From Massilia cavernae (GTDB taxonomy: Bacteria; Pseudomonadota; Gammaproteobacteria; Burkholderiales; Burkholderiaceae_D), in NCBI RefSeq assembly GCF_003590855.1, contig NZ_QYUP01000150.1:1-56925 (forward strand): a stretch of DNA of 56,925 nt, read 5' to 3'. Under the pieces are notes generated by a model that was not told where the DNA came from, made no database searches, and worked only from the letters and a program-made list of their open reading frames with translations. Positions 50,483-56,925 of this stretch are shown here, in pieces; position 1 is the stretch's first letter, and each line of letters opens with the position of its first letter. A program made the translations under genes and the position numbers.

Positions 50483-50743
50483 ATGGCCCCGAAGCGCAAA
50501 CTGACCGTCGCCCAGAAGAGGGAGAAGGCACAGTTCATGACTATCTTCATCAACGGAAAACAAAGGCGGGTACGTCGTCCGGTCCTGATCGATGGCCTGG
50601 ATCCCGATGAGTTCTACTTGCGAAATGCCGATTCGATCGCGCTGCATCAAGACGGCCTGTGGGAATGCATAGCTGAGGCCGAACAAGGCGACATCGCGTT
50701 CACCGATGCGGATGACGCGGATTGCTTTGGCCATTCAGGCTGA
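50483..50743 (+). CDS. Small passenger protein inside the IS66 element
   Basis: An 86-residue protein (MAPKRKLTVAQKREKAQFM, then INGKQRRVRRPVLIDGLDPDEFYLRNADSIALHQDGLWECIAEAEQGD). It starts 32 bases after the transposase stop and its last codons lie in the right inverted repeat. Such small ORFs follow tnpC in single-ORF IS66 elements; their function is unknown. The basic N terminus could bind DNA or help transposition, which is only a guess. Confidence 0.65.
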   Translation: MAPKRKLTVAQKREKAQFMTIFINGKQRRVRRPVLIDGLDPDEFYLRNADSIALHQDGLWECIAEAEQGDIAFTDADDADCFGHSG

Positions 50744-51570
50744 ACAGTTACACTTGGTTTTACAAGATCACCTAGTAAATGCAATGCGAGATAAAGGTGG
50801 GACGCTGCTTCTCTCAAATATTTCACTCGGTGAGTTTGCAGGGCCGAGCGATCCTCAACATGCCATCGCCGCTGAGGCCTTTATTGAACGCCTCTTACCC
50901 AATATCTACCTTACAGACTTTGCTTTTGACAAGATTCTTGAAAGGGAACATAAAGAGCCCGACAACGTGACTCGCTTCTGGCCGTCTGCGGATTTGCCGC
51001 AACTGAAGTTACTCGCCGAACGCACGCAAAACCCGAACCTTGGAGTCACAATGCAAGGCTTCATCAGAATGTCTTATCAGAACCGCGTTGCTATGATAGC
51101 GGCGATGAACGAAGTTGTTCAGCAAATCGTAGGTGGAATCAAGGACGCCAGGGCTGATCCGTCTTACATATCCAAAGCTAAGTCGGTCACGCCAGATGGC
51201 TCGCGTCCTCGTACGCTTAACATTCTAAGTGAGCTAACGCGCGGTTTTTACCTGGATCTCGCCGCCCCAATTCGTGAAAACGATATTGTCGATATGCTGC
51301 ATGCAATTATGCCAATTAACTGCTGCGACTACGTTCTTCTGGATGGTGCTTGGGCAGAGCGTGTGGAGAAAATGAAGCATCGAATTGAAAAATTTGGTGC
51401 GCCCATGCGGATAGCAAAATGCTTTTCAAAACGAAACCAAGGCGTACACGCATTCCTCAGCGACCTCGAGGAATTTGATCAACACAACTTGGTGAGCCCG
51501 GCAGTACCATATTGAGCGCTAACAGTCCGACGAAATGGCTCGGGCTGTCTAATGTCCGCTTTGGGGCGAT

Positions 51571-52586
51571 GGACTAAACCGCTCGCGCGGTAGTTGAACT
51601 TCGGCGCTGCCGGCGAGTCGTCGTCGACAGGGGTTTCTTATGCAATTCTAAACTGTTCCCTATGTTGGTTAATGAGGCAATCGGCCTCATTCCAACAGGA
51701 GCAGCATCATGACTCAAGCCATCACCCCGCTGCGCCAACGCATGATCGACGACATGCGGATGCGCAAGCTCGCACCCAAGACCCAATCGGCCTACCTGCT
51801 GCACGTGCGGCGGCTGGCCGCCTTCCTGGGCCGCCCGCCCGACACGGCCACGAGCGAGGATCTGCGCTTGTTCCAATTGCATCTGGTCGAACAAGGCTTT
51901 ACGTCGAGCGCCTTGAACGTGACGATCACCGGATTGAAGTTTTTTTTCGAAGTCACCGTCCACCATCCCGAACTAATGGCCAGGATGCATCCCGTACCGG
52001 TTCCCCGCAAGCTCCCCCAAGTGCTCAGTCGGGACGAAGCCGCGCGCCTGATCGCCTCGGCGTGCAGTCCCAAGTACCGGGCGGCATTGTCGGTCGCCTA
52101 CGGCGCCGGCCTGCGAGCGAGCGAAGTGGTCGGGCTCAAGGTGACCGATGTCGACAGCGGGCGCATGGTCTTGCGCGTGGAACAAGGCAAGGGACACAAG
52201 GACCGCTACGCCATGCTGTCACCGGCGCTGCTCGACTGCCTGCGTGCCTGGTGGAGGACGGCGCGCGCCGAAGGCAAGATCCTGCACGGCGGATGGTTGT
52301 TTCCCGGACAGAATCCCGTCGACCCGCTCGGCGTACGACAGCTGAACCGCGCCATCCACGCCGCCGCCGACCTGGCGCGCATCGACAAGCATGTGTCCAT
52401 GCACATCTTGCGCCACAGCTTCGCCACCCATCTGCTGGAGCAGAAGGTCGACATCAGGGTGATCCAGACCCTGTAACTAAACTTCCCGCGGTTTCCTCCT
52501 TCGGGGCTTGCCCAACGCCGGCCGGGAACGCTTGCGCGCATCAATTCAGGTCTGTGGAAACGGCCGACATCGGACAACCCTTAACG
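51571..52586 (+). mobile_element. IS91-like element, deleted inverted copy 3
   Basis: A 1016-bp remnant, in reverse orientation to copies 1 and 2. It keeps the right end (GGACTAAACCGCTCGCGCGG, starting 51571), most of the integrase, and the left end (finishing TTAACG at 52586). About 1540 bp, covering the rest of the integrase and the whole transposase, are missing. The right part has copy 2 variants and the left part copy 1 variants, so it is a mosaic. GTCCGC (51554) and AGCGGAC (52589) flank it. Confidence 0.88.
51709..52476 (+). pseudogene. Truncated tyrosine recombinase (copy 3)
   Basis: A 255-residue remnant that matches the copy 2 integrase to DIRVIQTL, then stops because the internal deletion joined it to the element's other end (CCCTGTAACTAAACTTCC). 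The loss removes HKRLDTTALY with the nucleophilic tyrosine, so it is inactive as a recombinase. The core-binding domain and the first Arg, Lys and HxxR are intact, so it could still bind the recombination site and interfere, which is speculation. Confidence 0.85.
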
Positions 52587-52608
52587 AGAGCGGACTTCCT
52601 CGCAAGAT

Positions 52609-53136
52609 CTAAGGTGTCTTTTCTTCGGAACCGAGAGTCGACCAGGATACGCTGGCATGTGTTCCGGTTCCCTTGGCAAGTTTCCTTCGCTCAATGAAGC
52701 GACCTTCAAAGTTGAAATCCTGATCGATCTTAATTACGAGTAGCTTGTTGAAATTTCCCGACCGCTTGACGTGAACTGTTCCCCCATCCTTTTCCGGCGA
52801 GATGGTTTTCACTTCAATGAAGTCGTTGCCCAGTTTGCCGTCGGATCCTTGCGTATGCGGACGGTGCCGCTGAATGCCGTACTTCACCTCTGCGTACAAC
52901 TCGCCGATCTCACCCCATATTTGTAAATAGCGACCCGTCATTGCGTAGTAATCCGCGGCGTTGCGTACTAACTCTTCAAAAAGGATCGCCAATTCTGGAT
53001 CGACTTGAGGGTACTCGTTTCTGATATCTTGTTTGTATAGCTGGCCGTTTATCCAGTCCCAACTAACCCATTCGCCATCGCCATAGATCCCTTCTCCGAC
53101 GCCCATTGGTAGGCCAGTCATCGCACACCGAATCAT
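52609..53136 (-). CDS. DUF6998-like hypothetical protein
   Basis: A 175-residue protein: MIRCAMTGLPMGVGEGIYGDGEWVSWDWINGQLYKQDIRNEYPQVDPELAILFEELVRNAADYYAMTGRYLQIWGEIGELYAEVKYGIQRH, then HTQGSDGKLGNDFIEVKTISPEKDGG and VKRSGNFNKLLVIKIDQDFNFEGRFIERRKLAKG. The HTQGSDGKLGNDFIEVKT motif has a restriction-endonuclease-like D...ExK look and resembles DUF6998 proteins from memory. The ATG at 53136 follows AAAAAAGGAA. The gene ends 22 bases from the deleted IS91-like copy and looks complete. Nuclease activity is a hypothesis only. Confidence 0.65.
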   Translation of the reverse strand: MIRCAMTGLPMGVGEGIYGDGEWVSWDWINGQLYKQDIRNEYPQVDPELAILFEELVRNAADYYAMTGRYLQIWGEIGELYAEVKYGIQRHRPHTQGSDGKLGNDFIEVKTISPEKDGGTVHVKRSGNFNKLLVIKIDQDFNFEGRFIERRKLAKGTGTHASVSWSTLGSEEKTP

Positions 53137-53383
53137 TGAGATTCCTTTTTTAGTAGACACGACTGTAAAGGGAGAGGTTCATGTGGAAGATCTCTACAGC
53201 ATGATATTGGACTGCCCCGGCCCTTGCCAAACGACTACTTCTGGGCGCCTCAGCCATTCGGAAGCATAGCACCGTGCCGGGCTGGAAAAGTCACAGACGG
53301 TCACGTCCGGCTGAAATCGACCAGTTGCAGACGCCGGCCACATCGAACACGCGATCAGGTACTGAAACCAATACGCTTAGTGT

Positions 53384-54874
53384 CATATCGTTATACATAA
53401 GTCAGCCGAGTCCTTCGCGCAGCGCGCGTAGCGTTTCGGCGGCGGTCATGACTTGATCCAGTCCGCGCCAAATCGTCTTTACTCCCGGTTCGCCGTCACT
53501 CTTGCGACCGAGGAAGCCTCCCACCTGCGCGACAAGCCGGACGATTTCGTTGAGCGTGGGTGGAGCGGTCGGCATCTTCTTTTTTGTTAGCAGGTAAGCG
53601 CCCCGGATCTCGTCCGGATCGAAGAACAGCGCGGCATCGAGGTCGGGGCAGGTTCGGCCCAACCGCATCAGATTGGTGATACGCCAGGCAACAACCATAA
53701 AGAGTGCGAGCGCGCGTTCAATCCGATCGATCGCCGACAGTTGCAATGCCTCTACCTCGCAACCATTTTTGAGGACATTGAAATAGATCTCGATTTCCCA
53801 GCGTGCCCGGTACCATTCGATCAGCTCGATAGCTTGCTCAACTGTCGATGCCTGGCGGTTGGTCAGCAAGCGCCATTCGACGGGCTTGACGCCTTTGGGC
53901 GCGCCGATCTCGCGCGCCACGATGCAGGTTGCGGTAATGCGTCCACCTTTGCCATCCGATATCTCGACTGCGCGGGACCAGACTTGCTGGCGAACGGTAC
54001 GCGCTTTCTGTTCGTCACGGGGACCCATCTTGAAGGTAATTTCTCCAACTGCCTCGCCCTTGGTCGTATAGGCCCACAACTTGTCGTCGCCGCCGTCGGG
54101 CAAGCAGCGATTGTGTTTGGCACGCACCAACCAATCGACAGGCGTTCCCAAGTCACGCGCGCGACGCATCATCGCTACCATGTCGGCTTCCCGGTCGGCC
54201 ACGTACACCAACCGCGTGTCCGGCATCTCGGGCGCCATCTCCGCGAGGCGTTCATAGCCTTCGGGCCAGCGTGCGCTCTCACTTTGCCCAGGACGGACCC
54301 CGTCCGCACCGCGTTGCTCTCGCGCCCACATATAGGCATCGAGCACTCCCAACGGTTCGCGTTCCGGCGTGACCGCATAGGTCGGATGAAGATACATGCC
54401 GCGCCGCGCTTCGTAGTTCAGCGGGCCAAGACCTTCGGTTTCCTGTCCGTTGAAATCAAGCTCGGTCGTGTCCTGAATACAGAGCACCACGCGATGCGCG
54501 CTCATGCGCTCCTGCGTCCGCGTCCAGTGCGGGGCAAGAATGCCCTCCCACGTGACATCGTCGTTGCCGAGGAACCGATAGGCCGCGCACGTCTCATTCC
54601 AGCTATCGCACGCCTGCGGGATGCTGGCCGTCGGCTTTGCCGAAAGTCGTTCCATCATTATTCTTGCCCTCTTGTCGAGGCGGGCATCCCCAAGGGCCAG
54701 TCCTGCAAACTCGTGATCCGTCCAGCGCTGCGCTACCTTGGTCAATGCGTCACCCAAAATGAAAGAGTAAACGCGATCTCGCCAAAGTTTACAAGACCCA
54801 TCTGCAACTCATTGAAAGTTAACGATATTTCTAGCTAAGCTGGGAGCGGCTTCCGACTTGTGTATAACGATATG
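53384..54874 (-). mobile_element. IS4-family (Tn5-like) insertion sequence with 9-bp target duplication
   Basis: A 1491-bp element whose ends are inverted repeats: CATATCGTTATACATAAGTC at the left and CATATCGTTATACACAAGTC read from the right, differing at one base and resembling the TATACACAAGT of IS50/Tn5. The 9 bases GCTTAGTGT occur on both sides (53375-53383 and 54875-54883), the IS4/Tn5 duplication length. It carries one transposase gene and lies in an intergenic stretch. Confidence 0.93.
53402..54757 (-). CDS. IS4-family (Tn5-like) transposase
   Basis: A 451-residue DDE transposase. First Asp in VVLCIQDTTELDFNG (about 97), second Asp in RLVYVADREADMVAMM (about 190), Glu and the YREK-type motif in LIEWYRARWEIEIYFNVLKNGCEVE (about 320). 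The N terminus LGDARLDKRARIMMERLSAKPTASIPQACDSWNETCAAYRFLGND is the family's DNA-binding part. The N-terminal codon is a TTG at 54757, so the start is uncertain by some residues. It looks intact. Confidence 0.9.
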   Translation of the reverse strand: MGDALTKVAQRWTDHEFAGLALGDARLDKRARIMMERLSAKPTASIPQACDSWNETCAAYRFLGNDDVTWEGILAPHWTRTQERMSAHRVVLCIQDTTELDFNGQETEGLGPLNYEARRGMYLHPTYAVTPEREPLGVLDAYMWAREQRGADGVRPGQSESARWPEGYERLAEMAPEMPDTRLVYVADREADMVAMMRRARDLGTPVDWLVRAKHNRCLPDGGDDKLWAYTTKGEAVGEITFKMGPRDEQKARTVRQQVWSRAVEISDGKGGRITATCIVAREIGAPKGVKPVEWRLLTNRQASTVEQAIELIEWYRARWEIEIYFNVLKNGCEVEALQLSAIDRIERALALFMVVAWRITNLMRLGRTCPDLDAALFFDPDEIRGAYLLTKKKMPTAPPTLNEIVRLVAQVGGFLGRKSDGEPGVKTIWRGLDQVMTAAETLRALREGLG

Positions 54875-54995
54875 GCTTAGTGTGACGCCTGCCCACTAAG
54901 CGATCAGCTCGCCCGTGCTGCCCCTCAAGTTGTCGAGCGCTTCTATGTGTGAGAACCTGACTTATTACTGCAGCGTGAAAACGCGACCGCGCATG

Positions 54996-56567
54996 CTACA
55001 ACTGATGAGCGTAGTTTGCCCGCTCCATGATGGCGCGGACAAAATCGCGGTTCTCCTGGGTCGGTTCCTTATCGCGAAGCCATCGGATTTCTAACCCAAT
55101 ATACAAAGCCCAATTAATCCCTTTGTCGAAGGCGTTTTCTTTACGGTTTTTCGCCGCTAATTCAACGAACTGATTGACCAGATCGTATTGGAAGCGACCT
55201 GCTTTGTACTTCGCCAGGTCAAACGCTGTTTCGTAGTACGGATAAGCGGCCTCGAATTGTTCTCGGCGGTAGTGGTAGATGCCACGCAACCAAGGGACGA
55301 ACCAGCACAACACCTCTTGCAACCCCATCTGCACGAGCGACTGCTCGAAAGCATCAATCTCGTCTAACCTAGTCGTAGCTTTGCGCCTGAGTTGAAATCC
55401 TTCAGCAAGTAGCTCAGCAAAACCTTCTGGTGGGACAAACGCTTGTTGCCGTGTGATTCTGTCCACATTAGCGTGCACTGCAAACCCGCCGAACTTATTG
55501 GTTAGTTCAGCGAGGAGTTCGGGCGAAAAGGGCGCTTGCGGCTCTTCTTGAAGTAAGCCCACTAGCGTCGCGGCGACCTGCGTGAGTTTGCCGCGCACAA
55601 AGCGTTCGTGGTGGGCGCATGCACGAAGCCAAATACCTACAGCCTGAGCAGCAGACGTCTGCCTTAGCATGATCGGAGCAAGCTGTCTCAAGAACTCCTG
55701 TACTTCATCTTCTAACAGTTCCGTCAACTGCTGGATCTGCGCGCACACATCCTTTAGGTAAGCTGCGTCGTACGTATCCAAAATCTGCTTCGCAACAAAG
55801 GTCGCGACCCGCGCGCATACCAAAGCGGTCAACACGCTTTGTTGGAGGGTTGGATCAACCGGACGCTCGTGTGCGTCTTGCGCAGCGAAAGATTCTTTGA
55901 AATTGGCCAATAGGGCCGGCAGTGACGGCGTCGCCTTTCCTCGTGCCCAGTTGACCGCATTGTCCAGGTTCTGCTGCTGTGCAGGTGACACAACATCCCC
56001 CAGCTTACCCGGACAGTGAAACTGTTTTTGTGATAGCCCAGAGGCTGTGTATGCCCAACGCATGACCTTGGCCAATGGCATTGTCACCTTATTGCCAGCC
56101 TCAAAAGTAGGCAGGTACCAAAACGTGTCGTCGTGCCATACACCTGGACCGTCACCTAATCCGCAGAGCAGCCTGCAGCGCTTCAGCGCTAATACCAGCA
56201 CTGGCACGGCCTTAATGGACATGTAATACCGGAATGAGTCACGTCGGCTTAAATACGTCCCTTCGGTCTGAATCAACTCAGCATAGGCCGATTCCAAGTC
56301 GTCGAGAACCGTGCCGATCGCTTCAACGTACCCCGGCATGGGCACATACTGACCCAGCAACTGGCGCAAGGTATCGACGGCTTTTTGGTAATACTCGATG
56401 AGATTACCCTCTTCAGACGCGAGTCGCCCCAACTGTCTCTGCAGCGTTTTCTTGTCTTTTTCGTCGAAGTCCTCAGCACGTGCTTCTTTGCGTGGCAGTA
56501 CACCGAAGGCGAGATACAACTGCTTGAGCACTTCGCCGTGCGTCGCAAAACCAATCGTCGATGTCAT
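54996..56567 (-). CDS. Unknown 523-residue protein, second gene of a pair
   Basis: A large soluble helical protein: MTSTIGFATHGEVLKQLYLAFGVLPRKEARAEDFDEKDKKTLQRQLGRLASEEGNLIEYYQKAVDTLRQLLGQY at the N terminus, FRYYMSIKAVPVLVLALKRCRLL in the middle, and at the C terminus a TPR-like stretch (WFVPWLRGIYHYRREQFEAAYPYYETAFDLAKYKAGRFQYDLVNQFVELAAKN). No named family was recognised. A GGAGTA site precedes ATGs at 56570 and 56567, the latter chosen for spacing; a longer frame to 56672 is unlikely. It follows a small basic protein gene on the same strand, as a two-gene unit. Confidence 0.65.
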   Translation of the reverse strand: MTSTIGFATHGEVLKQLYLAFGVLPRKEARAEDFDEKDKKTLQRQLGRLASEEGNLIEYYQKAVDTLRQLLGQYVPMPGYVEAIGTVLDDLESAYAELIQTEGTYLSRRDSFRYYMSIKAVPVLVLALKRCRLLCGLGDGPGVWHDDTFWYLPTFEAGNKVTMPLAKVMRWAYTASGLSQKQFHCPGKLGDVVSPAQQQNLDNAVNWARGKATPSLPALLANFKESFAAQDAHERPVDPTLQQSVLTALVCARVATFVAKQILDTYDAAYLKDVCAQIQQLTELLEDEVQEFLRQLAPIMLRQTSAAQAVGIWLRACAHHERFVRGKLTQVAATLVGLLQEEPQAPFSPELLAELTNKFGGFAVHANVDRITRQQAFVPPEGFAELLAEGFQLRRKATTRLDEIDAFEQSLVQMGLQEVLCWFVPWLRGIYHYRREQFEAAYPYYETAFDLAKYKAGRFQYDLVNQFVELAAKNRKENAFDKGINWALYIGLEIRWLRDKEPTQENRDFVRAIMERANYAHQL

Positions 56568-56613
56568 CATTACTCCAAGGTCCCCCAGGCAGCGCCTGAA
56601 GGACCGCATGCGA

Positions 56614-56787
56614 TCAGCCAGAACGGCGATTTGGGTTAAGTTGGCCGCCTCGATTACCGTGCACATGGTCATACGCCTTGTTCGTACCTGGCGTGCCGCG
56701 ATTCGGATTAGCTTGGTCAGCCTTGTAATTTCGGTCTACGCGCTGGCCTGCGGTAGGGGACGCACTGTGATCTTTTGATTTACTCAT
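56614..56787 (-). CDS. Small Asn/Gly-rich basic protein
   Basis: A 57-residue protein, MSKSKDHSASPTAGQRVDRNYK then ADQANPNRGTPGTNKAYDHVHGNRGGQLNPNRRSG, rich in Asn, Arg and Gly with an NPNR repeat; probably disordered. AGGAG lies seven bases before the ATG at 56787. It ends 46 bases ahead of the start of the 523-residue protein, giving a likely two-gene operon at the window edge. Similar small proteins paired with a large helical one are vaguely familiar from accessory regions, but I cannot name them. Confidence 0.6.
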   Translation of the reverse strand: MSKSKDHSASPTAGQRVDRNYKADQANPNRGTPGTNKAYDHVHGNRGGQLNPNRRSG

Positions 56788-56925
56788 GAAGCTCTCCTGA
56801 GGTAGTGGAAGAACCTTTATCATAAGGATCAATTGACGCGCGTTGAATTGGAATTTTGGCGACGACATCTTTCCGGACACCGACCTCCTGCTCCAGAACT
56901 GGATAACCGGTATTGGCCGATGGAC

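Larger units (their letters stand above)
48966..50751 (+). mobile_element. IS66-family insertion sequence with 8-bp target duplication
   Basis: A 1786-bp element. Its ends are inverted repeats: GTAACTATTCAGCCTGAATG at the left and, on the other strand, GTAACTGTTCAGCCTGAATG at the right. The 8 bases ACTTGGTT stand directly before it (48958-48965) and after it (50752-50759), the length expected for IS66. It carries a single TnpC-type transposase and a small passenger ORF, without tnpA/tnpB. It interrupts the PIN-like gene. Confidence 0.92.
48852..51515 (+). pseudogene. PIN-like protein gene split by an IS66 element
   Basis: The gene begins at the ATG at 48852 (GGAGAT upstream): MPVEFFSTPSEVRVRQSFVSPTVYLDHWAIRLFSDDLV up to 48965, and resumes at 50760 with LQDHLVNAMRDKGGTLLLSNISLGEFAGPSDPQHAIAAEAFIERLL to a stop at 51515. 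Omitting the insert and one copy of the 8-bp duplication joins the halves in frame, giving 289 residues. The early YLDHWA with an Asp, then SNISLGEF, and later CCDYVLLDGAWAERVE are PIN-nuclease-like features (first Asp, Glu in NxxEF, late Asp), a tentative match. As the element stands, no full product is made. The downstream ORF alone could start in IS66 sequence at 50706. Confidence 0.8.

Noticed and set aside
50706..51515. Intact 269-residue gene starting inside IS66
   Set aside because: The first 18 residues derive from the IS end and the target duplication; the true N terminus lies before the IS at 48852.
53741..54838. 365-residue plus-strand frame
   Set aside because: Antisense to an intact IS4-family transposase with clear DDE motifs.
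1..56925. CRISPR array, tRNA or rRNA genes
   Set aside because: No regularly spaced repeats and no cloverleaf or rRNA-like stretch was seen on either strand; this was checked by eye only.

Overview
The window is high-GC DNA from a betaproteobacterium, most likely an Oxalobacteraceae member of the Massilia/Telluria type. That placement is an inference from gene style: DUF3016 and DUF3108 proteins, a PhaM-like granule protein, TamA/TamB, GGGGACAGACCCC and GTAGGGCGGATAAGCGC intergenic palindromes, and a class-C group II intron. No rRNA or tRNA was found to confirm it.

Bases 1-20160 and 23890-38700 are ordinary chromosome. In order they carry: an exported M20 peptidase; a lipoprotein sugar dehydrogenase of the PQQ type; a hot-dog thioesterase; an ECF sigma / anti-sigma / periplasmic protein unit; a DUF3016 protein; an HD-GYP response regulator facing a GAF-GAF histidine kinase; several small unknown proteins; queC with a phosphoesterase; tamA-tamB; a new 55-residue ORF; and a DUF1453/CcdC-like membrane protein. 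After the intron block come a three-gene kleisin-WHD-SMC condensin operon (MksF/E/B-like), two DUF3108 proteins, a PhaM-like gene, an operon mnmC - histidine kinase - TPR response regulator, tag, and a MocR regulator divergent from osmC-paiB.

Bases 20163-23865 hold the most striking structure: two group II introns, one inside the other. The outer one has class-C features and sits directly behind the rho-independent terminator of the SMC operon, antisense to the CcdC-like gene, whose last codons it displaced. A second intron with a complete maturase sits inside the outer intron's reverse transcriptase ORF, in the same strand. Removing it on paper rejoins the split reverse transcriptase in frame, so this is a candidate twintron.

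Bases 38777-56925 are a mobile/accessory region. Two full 2554-bp copies and one 1016-bp internally deleted, inverted copy of an IS91-like element (tyrosine recombinase plus Y1-type transposase plus a small third ORF) divide it. Each copy lies between GTCYGC and GCGGWC half-sites, suggesting insertion into one kind of palindromic target. Between them are unrecognised cargo genes, a nrdJ tail fragment, an IS66 element with a perfect 8-bp target duplication that splits a PIN-like gene, a Tn5-like IS4-family element with a perfect 9-bp duplication, and two unknown operons. Two housekeeping-side genes (a DUF3108 protein and phaM) have single-base shifts in G/C runs that may be assembly errors.
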